64,000 bases of DNA from Streptococcus sanguinis. Its GTDB lineage: Bacteria; Bacillota; Bacilli; Lactobacillales; Streptococcaceae. Shown here in pieces: positions 53,788 to 61,739 of this stretch. The stretch is from the NCBI RefSeq assembly GCF_019929225.1, contig NZ_JAHZPA010000001.1:80805-144804 (forward strand), written 5' to 3'. The position numbers and the translations under genes were made by a program. Positions within the stretch are counted from its first letter, which is position 1; each line of letters opens with the position of its first letter. The notes beneath the pieces are model-generated. The model did not search any database. It saw nothing but the letters and a program-made list of their open reading frames with translations, and was not told the origin of the DNA.

Positions 53788-55768
53788 ACTAGCTTTGTCC
53801 AATCTGGTTAAAAATCGCAGTTTGTATTATCCATTTGCTTTGGCGACGGTACTTGCAACAGCGATTTTGTATAGTTTTGTCTCACTGGCTTATAGCCCCA
53901 ATATGGAGACCTCTTATGGTGGTACAGCAGCTCGCATGACCTTGCAGTTTGGTATCCATGTCATTCAGATTGCCGTCTTTATCCTCATCACCTATGCCAA
54001 TAGCTTCGTCATGAAAAACCGCTCCCGAGAGTTGGGAGTCTATAGTCTGTTGGGCATGGAGAAAAAGCATCTGCTAGTCATGACCTTCTTTGAACTCTGT
54101 GTTTTTTATCTAGCTACAGTTGGTCTGGGTATCTTGTCTGGCCTAGCTTTAGATAAGATGCTCTACGCAGTTCTTTTGAAATTGATGGGAATGCCGGCAG
54201 TTCTTGCCTCAACCTTCCAATGGCAGAATGTCTGGATGACTCTAATCAGTCTAGGTGTCGCTTTTGCGGTGATTTTGTTGCTCAGCTCTACGCGTCTTCT
54301 ACGCTATAGCTCTCTTAACCTAATGAAAGAAAAGAAAGCAGGCGAGAAGAAGGGACGATTCCTTTTTCTGCAAACCTTGCTGGGTCTCCTGCTCATGGGT
54401 GTGGCTTATTATATGGCTTTGACCGTTACCAAGCCTGTCGCTGCTATCGGCAATTTCTTTATAGCTGTGGTCATGGTTATTATCGCAACCTATCTGCTTT
54501 TTAATGCAGGTTCAATTACACTATTGAAATTTCTCAAAAAACGCAAAGGCTACTACTATAAAACGCAGAATTTCATTTCTGTTTCCAATCTCATCTCGCG
54601 GATGCGTAAAAATGCAGCAGGATTGGCAACTATCTCCATTCTATCTACCATGCTCCTAGTGACTCTGGTTGGTACAATCAATATCTATGTTGGGGGTCAG
54701 GATTATATTACTACCTTGCATCCAAAGGATTACAATGTCAGCGTCGTCTTGCCGAAATCGACCGATCAGAAGGAGGCTCTGTTAGACAAGGTCCAGCAAG
54801 TCGCTCAGGACACAGGTCTGAAGAAGCCAAGCTATACTACCTATCTCTACCAATCAGCCTTCATTACGAAACTGGCTGGTAATGATGTGACAGTTCCAAT
54901 GCAAAGAGAGCTGGAGTCGGATACAAGTATCTTGACTAAGTCTGCTGGCACGATTACGGTCATCAATCGCCAGGATTATGAAAAAATGACAGGGGAAAAG
55001 ATAGACTTAGCAGACGATGAAACCCTGGTTTACGGGAAAAATATTTCCTTGAATAAGGATAAGCCTCTCCGAGTGAATGGCAAGGACTGGAAGATTAAGC
55101 AGCTTTTATCGTCGAATTTCACGCATGGGGAAATTCCTAATCCAAACGATGTGACCATGGAACAGGGTCTCTATATGGTGGTCAATGATAGCAAAGAGGT
55201 TAATCTCGATGTGGATCATTACTACTACATTGGAGTTGCTTCAGAGACTAAGGGCAGTAAAAAGTTTGTCGAGCAAGTCCAACTGGTGTTGAGGGACACT
55301 TTGGATCAGGAACAAGCTCAAGATGGTAGCTTCGCAATGGCTAGTGACCGTTACAGCGCAGAAAAGAGTTATCAAGAACTTACTGGAACCTTGCTCTTCA
55401 TTGGTGTCTTCCTCTCCGTTATCTTCCTTCTAGGAGCTGTTCTCGTGATTTACTACAAGCAAATCTCCGAAGGATATGAAGACCGAGATGGCTTTATCAT
55501 CTTGCAAAAAGTTGGTTTAGATGAAAAGCAGACTAGAAGTACCATTCGCAAGCAGATTTTGACTGTTTTCTTCCTACCTCTCATCTTTGCTTTTCTACAT
55601 GTAGCAGCGGTCTTTCATATGCTGCGCTTGATAGTTGCCCTACTAGGTGTGACCAATCTTCCTCTTTTGATTCAGACAACACTTGCAACTTGCGGAGTCT
55701 TCCTACTGACCTATATCCTGGTCTTTCTTCTGACTTCACGCAGCTACCGCAAGATCGTTGCCCGCTAA
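53768..55768 (+). CDS. bceB: BceB-like antimicrobial peptide ABC transporter permease
   Basis: A 666-residue FtsX-domain permease with ten predicted membrane segments. The large extracellular domain lies between segments 7 and 8 (residues ~310-540), the feature that senses peptides in Bce systems. Motifs: MFKLTSKLALSNLVKNRSLYYPF, ANSFVMKNRSRELGVYSLLGMEKKH and GFIILQKVGLDEKQTRSTIRKQI. ATG at 53768 is preceded by AGGTGGG. It is the partner of the bceRS system 3 kb upstream. Confidence 0.92.
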   Translation: MFKLTSKLALSNLVKNRSLYYPFALATVLATAILYSFVSLAYSPNMETSYGGTAARMTLQFGIHVIQIAVFILITYANSFVMKNRSRELGVYSLLGMEKKHLLVMTFFELCVFYLATVGLGILSGLALDKMLYAVLLKLMGMPAVLASTFQWQNVWMTLISLGVAFAVILLLSSTRLLRYSSLNLMKEKKAGEKKGRFLFLQTLLGLLLMGVAYYMALTVTKPVAAIGNFFIAVVMVIIATYLLFNAGSITLLKFLKKRKGYYYKTQNFISVSNLISRMRKNAAGLATISILSTMLLVTLVGTINIYVGGQDYITTLHPKDYNVSVVLPKSTDQKEALLDKVQQVAQDTGLKKPSYTTYLYQSAFITKLAGNDVTVPMQRELESDTSILTKSAGTITVINRQDYEKMTGEKIDLADDETLVYGKNISLNKDKPLRVNGKDWKIKQLLSSNFTHGEIPNPNDVTMEQGLYMVVNDSKEVNLDVDHYYYIGVASETKGSKKFVEQVQLVLRDTLDQEQAQDGSFAMASDRYSAEKSYQELTGTLLFIGVFLSVIFLLGAVLVIYYKQISEGYEDRDGFIILQKVGLDEKQTRSTIRKQILTVFFLPLIFAFLHVAAVFHMLRLIVALLGVTNLPLLIQTTLATCGVFLLTYILVFLLTSRSYRKIVAR

Positions 55769-55774
55769 TAGACT

Positions 55775-55803
55775 TCCCTGACCGAATGGTCGGGGATTTT
55801 TTG
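55775..55803 (+). terminator. bceAB terminator
   Basis: TCCCTGACC/GGTCGGGGA with a GAAT loop is followed by six T. Confidence 0.85.
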
Positions 55804-55917
55804 ATGTTTAGATTTTTACCTCTCATCTCCCTCATTTTACCGCTTGTCCAAAAAGCCGAGATTTTTCAAAAAAGACTTGCTATCATAGTCTCAGAAGTAA
55901 AGAAAAGGAGAAAAATC

Positions 55918-56784
55918 ATGTTAGTAGAAACGAAAAATCTTAGCAAGGTTTATGGCGATAAAGTAGCTGTTAATGGTCTCGATATTCAGATTGAAAGAGG
56001 CAGTTTCACAGCTATTTTAGGACCAAATGGCGCAGGAAAATCCACGACCATTCAGATGCTGATAGGTCTCTTGCGGCCGACATCCGGGCAGATTTGCTAT
56101 GCTGAAAAGCTTAAGTTGGGTGTGGTTTTCCAAAACAGTGTGTTGGACGCCCGGCTGACAGTTTTGGAAAATCTGACCATCAGAGCCAAGCAGTACAAGG
56201 AGATGCCGGCAGGTAGAATTGAGCGCTTGGTCTCTCAGCTGGGCTTGTCAGACTTTGCCAAGCAGCCTTATGGGACACTTTCTGGCGGCCAAAAGCGTCG
56301 TGTGGACATTGCGCGAGCCTTGCTCAATAGTCCAGACCTGCTTTTTCTGGATGAGCCGACGACAGGCTTGGACATTCAGACTCGGGAGAGTATTTGGAGC
56401 CTGCTCAAGCAGATTCAGAAAGAAGAGCAGATGACCATTGTCTTGACAACCCACTATCTCAATGAAGCTGATGATGCAGATAAGATCTATATCGTAGATC
56501 ATGGTCAGGTCATTGCCCAAGGCTCTGCAGACCAGATTAAGGGAAACTATGCCCGCAATGTCTTACGGATTTTAAGTCAAGATGCAGCAGGTTTAGAGAA
56601 AAGCTTGCCAAGAGGCTGCGCTTGGGAGCAAGTCAAGGAAGGGGAATTTATCCTCCACCCTAAAACGACTCAAGAAGCTCTGACCTTATTGGCTCAGGCT
56701 GGTCCCTATATCGAACAATTTGAATTCCAACCCGGAACCATGGACGATGCCTTTATGGCACTGACAGGAAGAGAGGTACGCTAA
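55918..56784 (+). CDS. ABC transporter ATPase (ABC-2 exporter type)
   Basis: A 288-residue ATPase. Walker A GPNGAGKST, signature LSGGQKRR and Walker B LFLDEPTTGLD are present, plus the DrrA-like C-terminal tail. ATG at 55918 has AAAAGGAG upstream; the frame is open 76 codons further back but passes through the bceB end. It starts a four-gene unit with a permease, a LytTR regulator and a DUF3021 protein. Substrate unknown. Confidence 0.9.
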   Translation: MLVETKNLSKVYGDKVAVNGLDIQIERGSFTAILGPNGAGKSTTIQMLIGLLRPTSGQICYAEKLKLGVVFQNSVLDARLTVLENLTIRAKQYKEMPAGRIERLVSQLGLSDFAKQPYGTLSGGQKRRVDIARALLNSPDLLFLDEPTTGLDIQTRESIWSLLKQIQKEEQMTIVLTTHYLNEADDADKIYIVDHGQVIAQGSADQIKGNYARNVLRILSQDAAGLEKSLPRGCAWEQVKEGEFILHPKTTQEALTLLAQAGPYIEQFEFQPGTMDDAFMALTGREVR

Positions 56785-56785
56785 T

Positions 56786-57631
56786 ATGCTAGCTTTGATA
56801 AAACGTAATTTTTTACTTTATTTTCGCAACCGCAGTGGGGTAATTTTGTCCCTCTTCGGAGCCATTATTCCCTTTGTGCTTTATATCGTTTTTTTGAAAA
56901 ATAATTACAAAGACCATTCCAGCCAGCTGATGGACTTGTGGCTGATTGGCGGCGTGTTGGCAGTTACAGGATTAACGACCACATTGGCAGCTTTCTCTCG
57001 GCAGGTCGAAGACCGGGAGCGGAAGGTGACAGACGACCTCTTTACCACAGACTTGGGACCATGGGGCTTGCAGCTTAGTTATCTTATCAGTTCTGTTATT
57101 ATCGGCTTTTTGATGCAGGTCATTATGTTTGCCTTTATGCTCAGCTATTTTACGCTATCGGATAACATTTCCTTTGAGTGGGGAATCCTTCCTTACCTGG
57201 TTCTTCTGATGATCTTAAACAGCCTCTTGGCCACACTGATAAATGCTCTGATTGTTCAATGCTTCAAATCAGTGGATAGTTTAGGGAAATTGGCAACAGT
57301 AGTCGGAGCAACTTCTGGTTTTCTAGTGGGTACCTATATCCCCATTGGAACCTTGCCGAATATGGCGCAAAACCTGATGAAGCTTACGCCTTCTAACTAC
57401 ATGGCATCTCTTTTCAGACAGGTTCTCATGAAAGAAAGTCTAGCAGATACTTTTGCTAATAGCAGCCAGTCACAAGCAGCTTTTGAAAAAACAATGGGAA
57501 TTCGCATTGAATGGCAGGAGCTCTTGACAAGGACAGAAACTTTCTATATAGTTGGAATAGTTTTAGTTGCAATAGCGCTTATTTGGATGGTGCAAAATAT
57601 GATTGCCATCCGCCGGCTGAAACTACAATAG
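56786..57631 (+). CDS. ABC-2 type transporter permease
   Basis: A 281-residue permease with six hydrophobic segments. MLALIKRNFLLYFRNRSGVILSLFG, a DLGPWGLQLSYLISS segment and GTYIPIGTLPNMAQNLMKLTPSNYMASLFR are typical of ABC-2 exporters. Its start is one base after the ATPase stop. Partner of the ATPase upstream; substrate unknown. Confidence 0.88.
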   Translation: MLALIKRNFLLYFRNRSGVILSLFGAIIPFVLYIVFLKNNYKDHSSQLMDLWLIGGVLAVTGLTTTLAAFSRQVEDRERKVTDDLFTTDLGPWGLQLSYLISSVIIGFLMQVIMFAFMLSYFTLSDNISFEWGILPYLVLLMILNSLLATLINALIVQCFKSVDSLGKLATVVGATSGFLVGTYIPIGTLPNMAQNLMKLTPSNYMASLFRQVLMKESLADTFANSSQSQAAFEKTMGIRIEWQELLTRTETFYIVGIVLVAIALIWMVQNMIAIRRLKLQ

Positions 57632-57653
57632 AATGTGAATAGGGAGCTTCCTC

Positions 57654-58109
57654 TTGCAAGCAAAATTTGAAACAGATCCAACCATTTCATCCAAGGATCC
57701 GCTGGTTGTGGTCAAGGCAGACCAGCTAGGGGCAGAAGCCAAGGCCATCTTAGATTATTTAGAACAGTACAAGGCAGGGCCAAGTGGCGTCCTGCCTATC
57801 AAGTCGGACGATAAACTGGTCATGTTGAGGACAGAAGATATTATCCTAGCAGACATCAACCAGACAACTCTGATGATTTACAGTAGAGATGGCATTTACC
57901 AGACGACAGAGACCTTGACTCGCTTTCAGCAGCGGATTAGCAGCTCGAACTTTATCCAGGTTTCCCGGCATGCTGTTATCAATATTGACCATCTGGAGTC
58001 TTTGTCTGACAGCTTTTCTGGCAATATGACGGCCAAGCTGACCAATCAAATCAAAACCGAAGTCAGCCGTCGCTATGTCAAACTCTTGATGGAATATCTG
58101 GGAATCTAG
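57654..58109 (+). CDS. LytTR-domain transcriptional regulator
   Basis: A 151-residue regulator. The LytTR DNA-binding domain covers ~50-148 (MLRTEDIILADINQTTLMIYS, FIQVSRHAVINIDHLESL, VSRRYVKLLMEYL). It starts at TTG with AGGGAG 8 bases upstream. It is followed by a DUF3021 membrane gene; such LytTR-membrane pairs act as regulator and inhibitor in several streptococci. Likely controls the ABC genes in its own operon. Confidence 0.87.
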   Translation: MQAKFETDPTISSKDPLVVVKADQLGAEAKAILDYLEQYKAGPSGVLPIKSDDKLVMLRTEDIILADINQTTLMIYSRDGIYQTTETLTRFQQRISSSNFIQVSRHAVINIDHLESLSDSFSGNMTAKLTNQIKTEVSRRYVKLLMEYLGI

Positions 58110-58119
58110 GAGGTAAGTG

Positions 58120-58536
58120 ATGAGTATAAAAAAATGTCTACACGCTATATTGATGGGCATCCAGACAGGGAGTGCAGTCTATCTGATTGTCCTTGCTCTC
58201 TCTATTCAAAAAAATCCGCCCACAACAAGTAATATCGTCAGTGTCATGGTGATGAGCGGCTTGATTGGAATTATCAGTTCAATGTTAAAAACTCTTGAAG
58301 ACCGATTCTCTTTTTCAGTCTCGATTTTACTGCATTTCGCCGCTGTCGCAGTCTTAGTATGCTGTTTCATGGTCTATAATAACTGGGGATTTTTAATTGC
58401 CAGCTGGCATTTCTGGTTTAATTTTATTCTGATTTATCTCTTTGTATGGCTCTTTCGTTACTTGGATACAAATCTTAAGACCAAGAAGATTAACAGCGCC
58501 TTGGCCAAGCGCAGAAAGGAAAAAGAAGGCAAGTAA
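58120..58536 (+). CDS. DUF3021 membrane protein
   Basis: A 138-residue protein with four hydrophobic segments, of the DUF3021 type found next to LytTR regulators. ATG at 58120 has AGGAGG 6 bases upstream; a GTG one codon earlier is less likely. It may hold the LytTR protein inactive at the membrane, as shown for other LytTR regulatory systems. Direct evidence is only position and topology. Confidence 0.82.
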   Translation: MSIKKCLHAILMGIQTGSAVYLIVLALSIQKNPPTTSNIVSVMVMSGLIGIISSMLKTLEDRFSFSVSILLHFAAVAVLVCCFMVYNNWGFLIASWHFWFNFILIYLFVWLFRYLDTNLKTKKINSALAKRRKEKEGK

Positions 58537-58578
58537 CTTGCTGAAAATCATTCTGACAAGCATATCATAAAAATAACT

Positions 58579-58611
58579 GGAGTTGGGACTGTATCCTGCT
58601 CCTGTTTTTTT
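58579..58611 (+). terminator. Terminator of the ABC-LytTR-DUF3021 operon
   Basis: GGAG-TT-GGGA/TCC-TG-CTCC forms a stem followed by eight T. Confidence 0.75.
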
Positions 58612-58617
58612 GTATCT

Positions 58618-58652
58618 AAAAAACTCAAGCTAAATTTTCTAGCTTGAGTTTT
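58618..58652 (-). terminator. Terminator of the minus-strand membrane protein gene
   Basis: AAAACTCAAGCTA/TAGCTTGAGTTTT encloses a 7-base loop. Confidence 0.8.
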
Positions 58653-58660
58653 ATGTGATA

Positions 58661-59614
58661 TTACACTCCCAATCTGATATGAGGGAAGTGGTTGTAGAGA
58701 TAGTCAAAGGTTGACTGGAGTTTGGTATCTGTTGTTTTACCAATGTTCTTAATAGGCATTTGGTATTTCTTTTGATTGTTTCGAACAGCAACTAAGGTTG
58801 AGTTTCTGTTTGAAGCAACGAAGCCGCGATGCATGGTGAGAATGTGGTGGTAGAGATGGACAACCTGTTTGAGATCAATCGCCTTGAAACCTCTATAGTA
58901 GGTAATGAGATGGTCTTTATAAACAGCAATTTTCAGCACATCGTCGTGGAAAGAAGCTTGCTCCAGCAGGATATTGAGATTGTCTTTGGCCTCTGGATAG
59001 GCTGCATAGATTTCTTCGTAGGCAGCGATATTTTTCTTGCGGCCGATGATTGCAATGACGACAAAGACAACACATAGTCCAATCAAGAACAGAATGTAGA
59101 ACATGAATGCAAGATTGTCAGATTCAAATTCAGTGATAGAGATATAGGAGCTGCTTGACATTACTGTGATGACTTCGGGATTGTCTGCTAGGAGACTGCG
59201 AACGAGGCTGCCATAATTAGAGATATATCCCTGATTTTTTTTAGGGGAGTTAGCATTAACGTAGGAGCCAACAATTCGGACAGGATTTTTTTCTAGCTCT
59301 CCACTCTTCTCTTTTTCCAAGAGCTGGGCAATCTGCTTGTCCCCTTTTTTAGCCTGCAGACCAACATATCCGTCTTGGTAGGCAACCAGCCAAACTTGAG
59401 TATTATCTTCTACTTCAATCAGGGCCTCTGGAAAAATATATGACACTTCAGCATAGACTGCTGAATCTGCTCCAGAATCGCTATTTCGGTCATAGGCAGT
59501 CTTGGTGTTGACTTTTTGGTATTGGATAAAGCCCATTACTGCAGCAACCGCTAGAAAAATAAAAGTAATTACCAGTAGGGCGATGGTACCCTGGTTACGT
59601 CTTTCCTTGAGCAT
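58661..59614 (-). CDS. Two-segment membrane protein of unknown function
   Basis: A 317-residue protein. One membrane segment near the N-terminus (residues ~10-32) and another at ~170-195 (FMFYILFLIGLCVVFVVIAIIG) enclose an extracytoplasmic domain. The C-terminal ~120 residues are cytoplasmic. Two close tandem patterns with Lys and Tyr suggest no known enzyme motif. It is divergent to the TetR gene and could share its operator region. No family recognised with confidence. Confidence 0.7.
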   Translation of the reverse strand: MLKERRNQGTIALLVITFIFLAVAAVMGFIQYQKVNTKTAYDRNSDSGADSAVYAEVSYIFPEALIEVEDNTQVWLVAYQDGYVGLQAKKGDKQIAQLLEKEKSGELEKNPVRIVGSYVNANSPKKNQGYISNYGSLVRSLLADNPEVITVMSSSSYISITEFESDNLAFMFYILFLIGLCVVFVVIAIIGRKKNIAAYEEIYAAYPEAKDNLNILLEQASFHDDVLKIAVYKDHLITYYRGFKAIDLKQVVHLYHHILTMHRGFVASNRNSTLVAVRNNQKKYQMPIKNIGKTTDTKLQSTFDYLYNHFPHIRLGV

Positions 59615-59692
59615 AGCTCAACCTCCAAAATATAATATAAAAAAATAATTTGATTAGCAAACTATCTTTTTTGTATAGTATAGCATAAATGC

Positions 59693-59720
59693 TTGACAAA
59701 TGGCAAGAATGTGTTAAAAT
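59693..59720 (+). promoter_or_regulatory. tetR promoter
   Basis: TTGACA (59693-59698), a 16-base spacer and TAAAAT (59715-59720) lie just upstream of operator 1. Confidence 0.75.
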
Positions 59721-59721
59721 G

Positions 59722-59749
59722 TGAATGAACATAAAGATAAATTCATTCA
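59722..59749. promoter_or_regulatory. TetR operator 1 (autoregulation)
   Basis: TGAATGAA and TTCATTCA are separated by 12 bases. It begins one base after the tetR -10, so binding would block its own transcription. Confidence 0.8.
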
Positions 59750-59765
59750 TAAAAGAGGCATGGAA

Positions 59766-60332
59766 ATGGATAAAAAAAATGAGCTGCTGGCTGCGGCTAG
59801 GGAAGTCTTTGCGGAAAAAGGCTATAAGGCAGCTGGAATTTCTGATATTGCTAAGAAGAGCCATATGGCTGTCGGATCCTTTTATAAGTATTATGAGTCC
59901 AAGGAAGCTATCTTCTTGGAGGTTTATGTAGCTGAAAATAGCCGTATACGTGAGGAAATCATGCAACGCGTAGACTGGCAGGGCGAGCCCGAGGCAATCG
60001 TTGAACAGCTTTTTGCAGTCACTTTTGAATTGATTTCACCCAATAAAATTCTGGCTGAGTGGAACAAGCCAGGCATTTCTCAGATTCTGCACGATTACTA
60101 TAATCAGGATTCCGGCCGAGCGTCCAATGCCTTTCATCAGTTTCTGATTCAGACCTTCAGCCAGCGCTTGCAGGAAGAGGGGTTTTCGAGGGAGAAAATA
60201 GCTGAGATCATGAAGGTTTATGACTTGATTTATTACATAGACATGCATGTCACAGAGCAGGAATTTTCAGGCTACTTCGATAGTCTTGAGACTTTAGTGA
60301 AATATTTTGTTAAGGGGATTTTTTCCAAATAG
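59766..60332 (+). CDS. TetR-family transcriptional regulator
   Basis: A 188-residue TetR regulator. The N-terminal helix-turn-helix is MDKKNELLAAAREVFAEKGYKAAGISDIAKKSHMAVGSFYKYYESKEAIFLEVY. ATG at 59766 is preferred: AAGAGG lies 8 bases upstream, while ATG at 59760 is only 2 bases from it. A longer frame would run through operator 1. Its operators are the three TGAATGAA-N12-TTCATTCA sites. The ligand is unknown. Confidence 0.9.
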   Translation: MDKKNELLAAAREVFAEKGYKAAGISDIAKKSHMAVGSFYKYYESKEAIFLEVYVAENSRIREEIMQRVDWQGEPEAIVEQLFAVTFELISPNKILAEWNKPGISQILHDYYNQDSGRASNAFHQFLIQTFSQRLQEEGFSREKIAEIMKVYDLIYYIDMHVTEQEFSGYFDSLETLVKYFVKGIFSK

Positions 60333-60360
60333 AGGAAATTCCTTTTCTTAAAAGCAGGTA

Positions 60361-60388
60361 TGAATGAATTTACAAAACCATTCATTCA
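60361..60388. promoter_or_regulatory. TetR operator 2
   Basis: TGAATGAA and TTCATTCA, 12 bases apart, lie 29 bases after the tetR stop and just before a mini-ORF. Confidence 0.8.
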
Positions 60389-60410
60389 CAAACAAAGGAG
60401 GTGATGGGTT

Positions 60411-60452
60411 ATGTCCTGTGATTCGGAAATGGAAAGGAACTTAATTAGATAA
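60411..60452 (+). CDS. Candidate 13-residue peptide ORF between TetR operators
   Basis: The ORF encodes MSCDSEMERNLIR. It is preceded by AAAGGAGGTGAT, an almost complete complement of the 16S rRNA tail, with GGAGG 9 bases before ATG. It lies between operators 2 and 3. It could be a leader peptide or a translated spacer. No similarity is claimed. Confidence 0.4.
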   Translation: MSCDSEMERNLIR

Positions 60453-60476
60453 AGTGAATTATTTTTTAGAAGGTTT

Positions 60477-60504
60477 TGAATGAATATTAGGAACTGTTCA
60501 TTCA
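60477..60504. promoter_or_regulatory. TetR operator 3
   Basis: TGAATGAA and TTCATTCA, 12 bases apart, lie about 45 bases before the next gene. Geometry is identical to operators 1 and 2. Confidence 0.8.
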
Positions 60505-60550
60505 AAAATAGAAAGTGAGGAAAAGAATGAATAAGCAAGGAGGATTTGCC

Positions 60551-60874
60551 ATGAGTGGAATGGCTATTTTGGGTATCTGTCTGGTCGCGATTGGTCTTTT
60601 GACCATTGGCTACGGCGGTGTGACAGTTGGTTTTAGTTTGAGTGTGGATTTTCAGTCATTTTTAGTTGGAGGTCTCATCGTGGTTTTAATCGGAACAGCT
60701 TTGATTCCGGGCTTGCCGGCAGTTGCTAAGCTGGCAGTACTGGCTTTGACAACTTTGGCATTGCTGATGTACATTCACATGATGCCAGATTTGGAGTTTA
60801 TGCTTATGCTCATCTCAGATGTCGTGGTTTTAGGCTTTGCGGCTTGGTTTGCTATCCTTTTTTTAAGAAAGTAG
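60551..60874 (+). CDS. Small four-segment membrane protein of the TetR-controlled operon
   Basis: A 107-residue hydrophobic protein with about four membrane segments (AILGICLVAIGLLTIGYGG, FLVGGLIVVLIGTALIPG, VLALTTLALLMYIH, VVVLGFAAWFAILFL). ATG at 60551 has AAGGAGG 7 bases upstream and is preferred over ATG at 60527, which has a weaker site. It is directly followed by an NrdI-like gene. No family recognised. Confidence 0.7.
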   Translation: MSGMAILGICLVAIGLLTIGYGGVTVGFSLSVDFQSFLVGGLIVVLIGTALIPGLPAVAKLAVLALTTLALLMYIHMMPDLEFMLMLISDVVVLGFAAWFAILFLRK

Positions 60875-60877
60875 GTG

Positions 60878-61231
60878 ATGAAGATGATTGTAGTTTATGA
60901 TTCAAATACTGGTATTGGAAAACGATTTGCAGAATCATTGGGCTATCCGACCCAGACTATCAGGGAAAAACTGGAAGAACCCTGTATCCTCATTACTCGA
61001 AATGCTGGTGCTGGGAAAATTCCATGGTCTACCAAACGCTTTATCAAGAAACATCCTGGGCTGATTAAAGGTTTTGTTAACAATGGTGACTCTGTTAAAC
61101 ATGGTCGGACTTTCTGCGGGGCGACTGCCTTGATTATCGAAAAATATGGGCTCCACCATATCTGCGATATTGACCAAGGCGGTAGTCCAGAAGATGTCAA
61201 GACTGTGCAGGCATTTTTGGCGGAGTGCTAG
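60878..61231 (+). CDS. NrdI-like flavodoxin (copy 2)
   Basis: A 117-residue small flavodoxin, roughly 55-60 percent identical by eye to the copy at 51.6 kb. The phosphate loop reads YDSNTGIGKRFA, then ITRNAGAGKIPWSTKRFIKK and GRTFCGAT. ATG at 60878 is close to the AGG at 60873; ATG at 60884 has better spacing and is equally possible. It overlaps the region of the previous stop. No nrdEF genes are nearby. Confidence 0.72.
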   Translation: MKMIVVYDSNTGIGKRFAESLGYPTQTIREKLEEPCILITRNAGAGKIPWSTKRFIKKHPGLIKGFVNNGDSVKHGRTFCGATALIIEKYGLHHICDIDQGGSPEDVKTVQAFLAEC

Positions 61232-61264
61232 TCTCATCAAGTTTCGCATAAATGGAGGACTCGT

Positions 61265-61450
61265 ATGTCTAGGTTCAAGAAAATTGGGAGCTTGTTTCTG
61301 GCTCTGATTTCTGTCTTTATCTTAACGGCCTGCGGGCATACACAGAAAGAGCCCGACACTTCAGATGAGACGGAAAGAAATTCTTCCAAACAAGAAGAAA
61401 TACATCAGAATCAAGTAGATGCAACTTCCAGTGCGTCACAGAAAGATTGA
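61265..61450 (+). CDS. Small lipoprotein
   Basis: A 61-residue lipoprotein. A Lys-containing signal peptide (MSRFKKIGSLFLALISVF) leads to the lipobox ILTACGH. The mature part is only ~38 residues, hydrophilic and rich in Glu, Gln, Ser and Thr. It has a TGGAGG site and is the last gene of the TetR-controlled operon. Function unknown. Confidence 0.7.
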   Translation: MSRFKKIGSLFLALISVFILTACGHTQKEPDTSDETERNSSKQEEIHQNQVDATSSASQKD

Positions 61451-61522
61451 CTTTTTGTCAAAATAGAAGAGCTGAAGTTGTTCAATGATTTTTAGGTCAT
61501 CTTTTGGCCTGTTTTGCTTACC

Positions 61523-61562
61523 AAAAGGAGAGAGAAGACTAACATCTTCTTTCTCCTTTTTA
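61523..61562 (+). terminator. Terminator of the TetR-controlled operon
   Basis: AAAAGGAGAGAGAAGA pairs with TCTTCTTTCTCCTTTT (one G-U/mismatch) around a 6-base loop, followed by T. Confidence 0.8.
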
Positions 61563-61739
61563 TGTTAAAACCCTCTGAGCATTCCTATAGTTTTTTAATA
61601 GTCAATATGGTACAATGAATTAGTATTGTCTTTCCAGTGTTTGTCAAAAAGGCAGAAAAACATGAAAAGAACGTGTTCGACTGGCTGGCCAATACGCTGT
61701 ACTTTTAAACAAATTTTACTTGTGAGAAAGGAAGATTGC

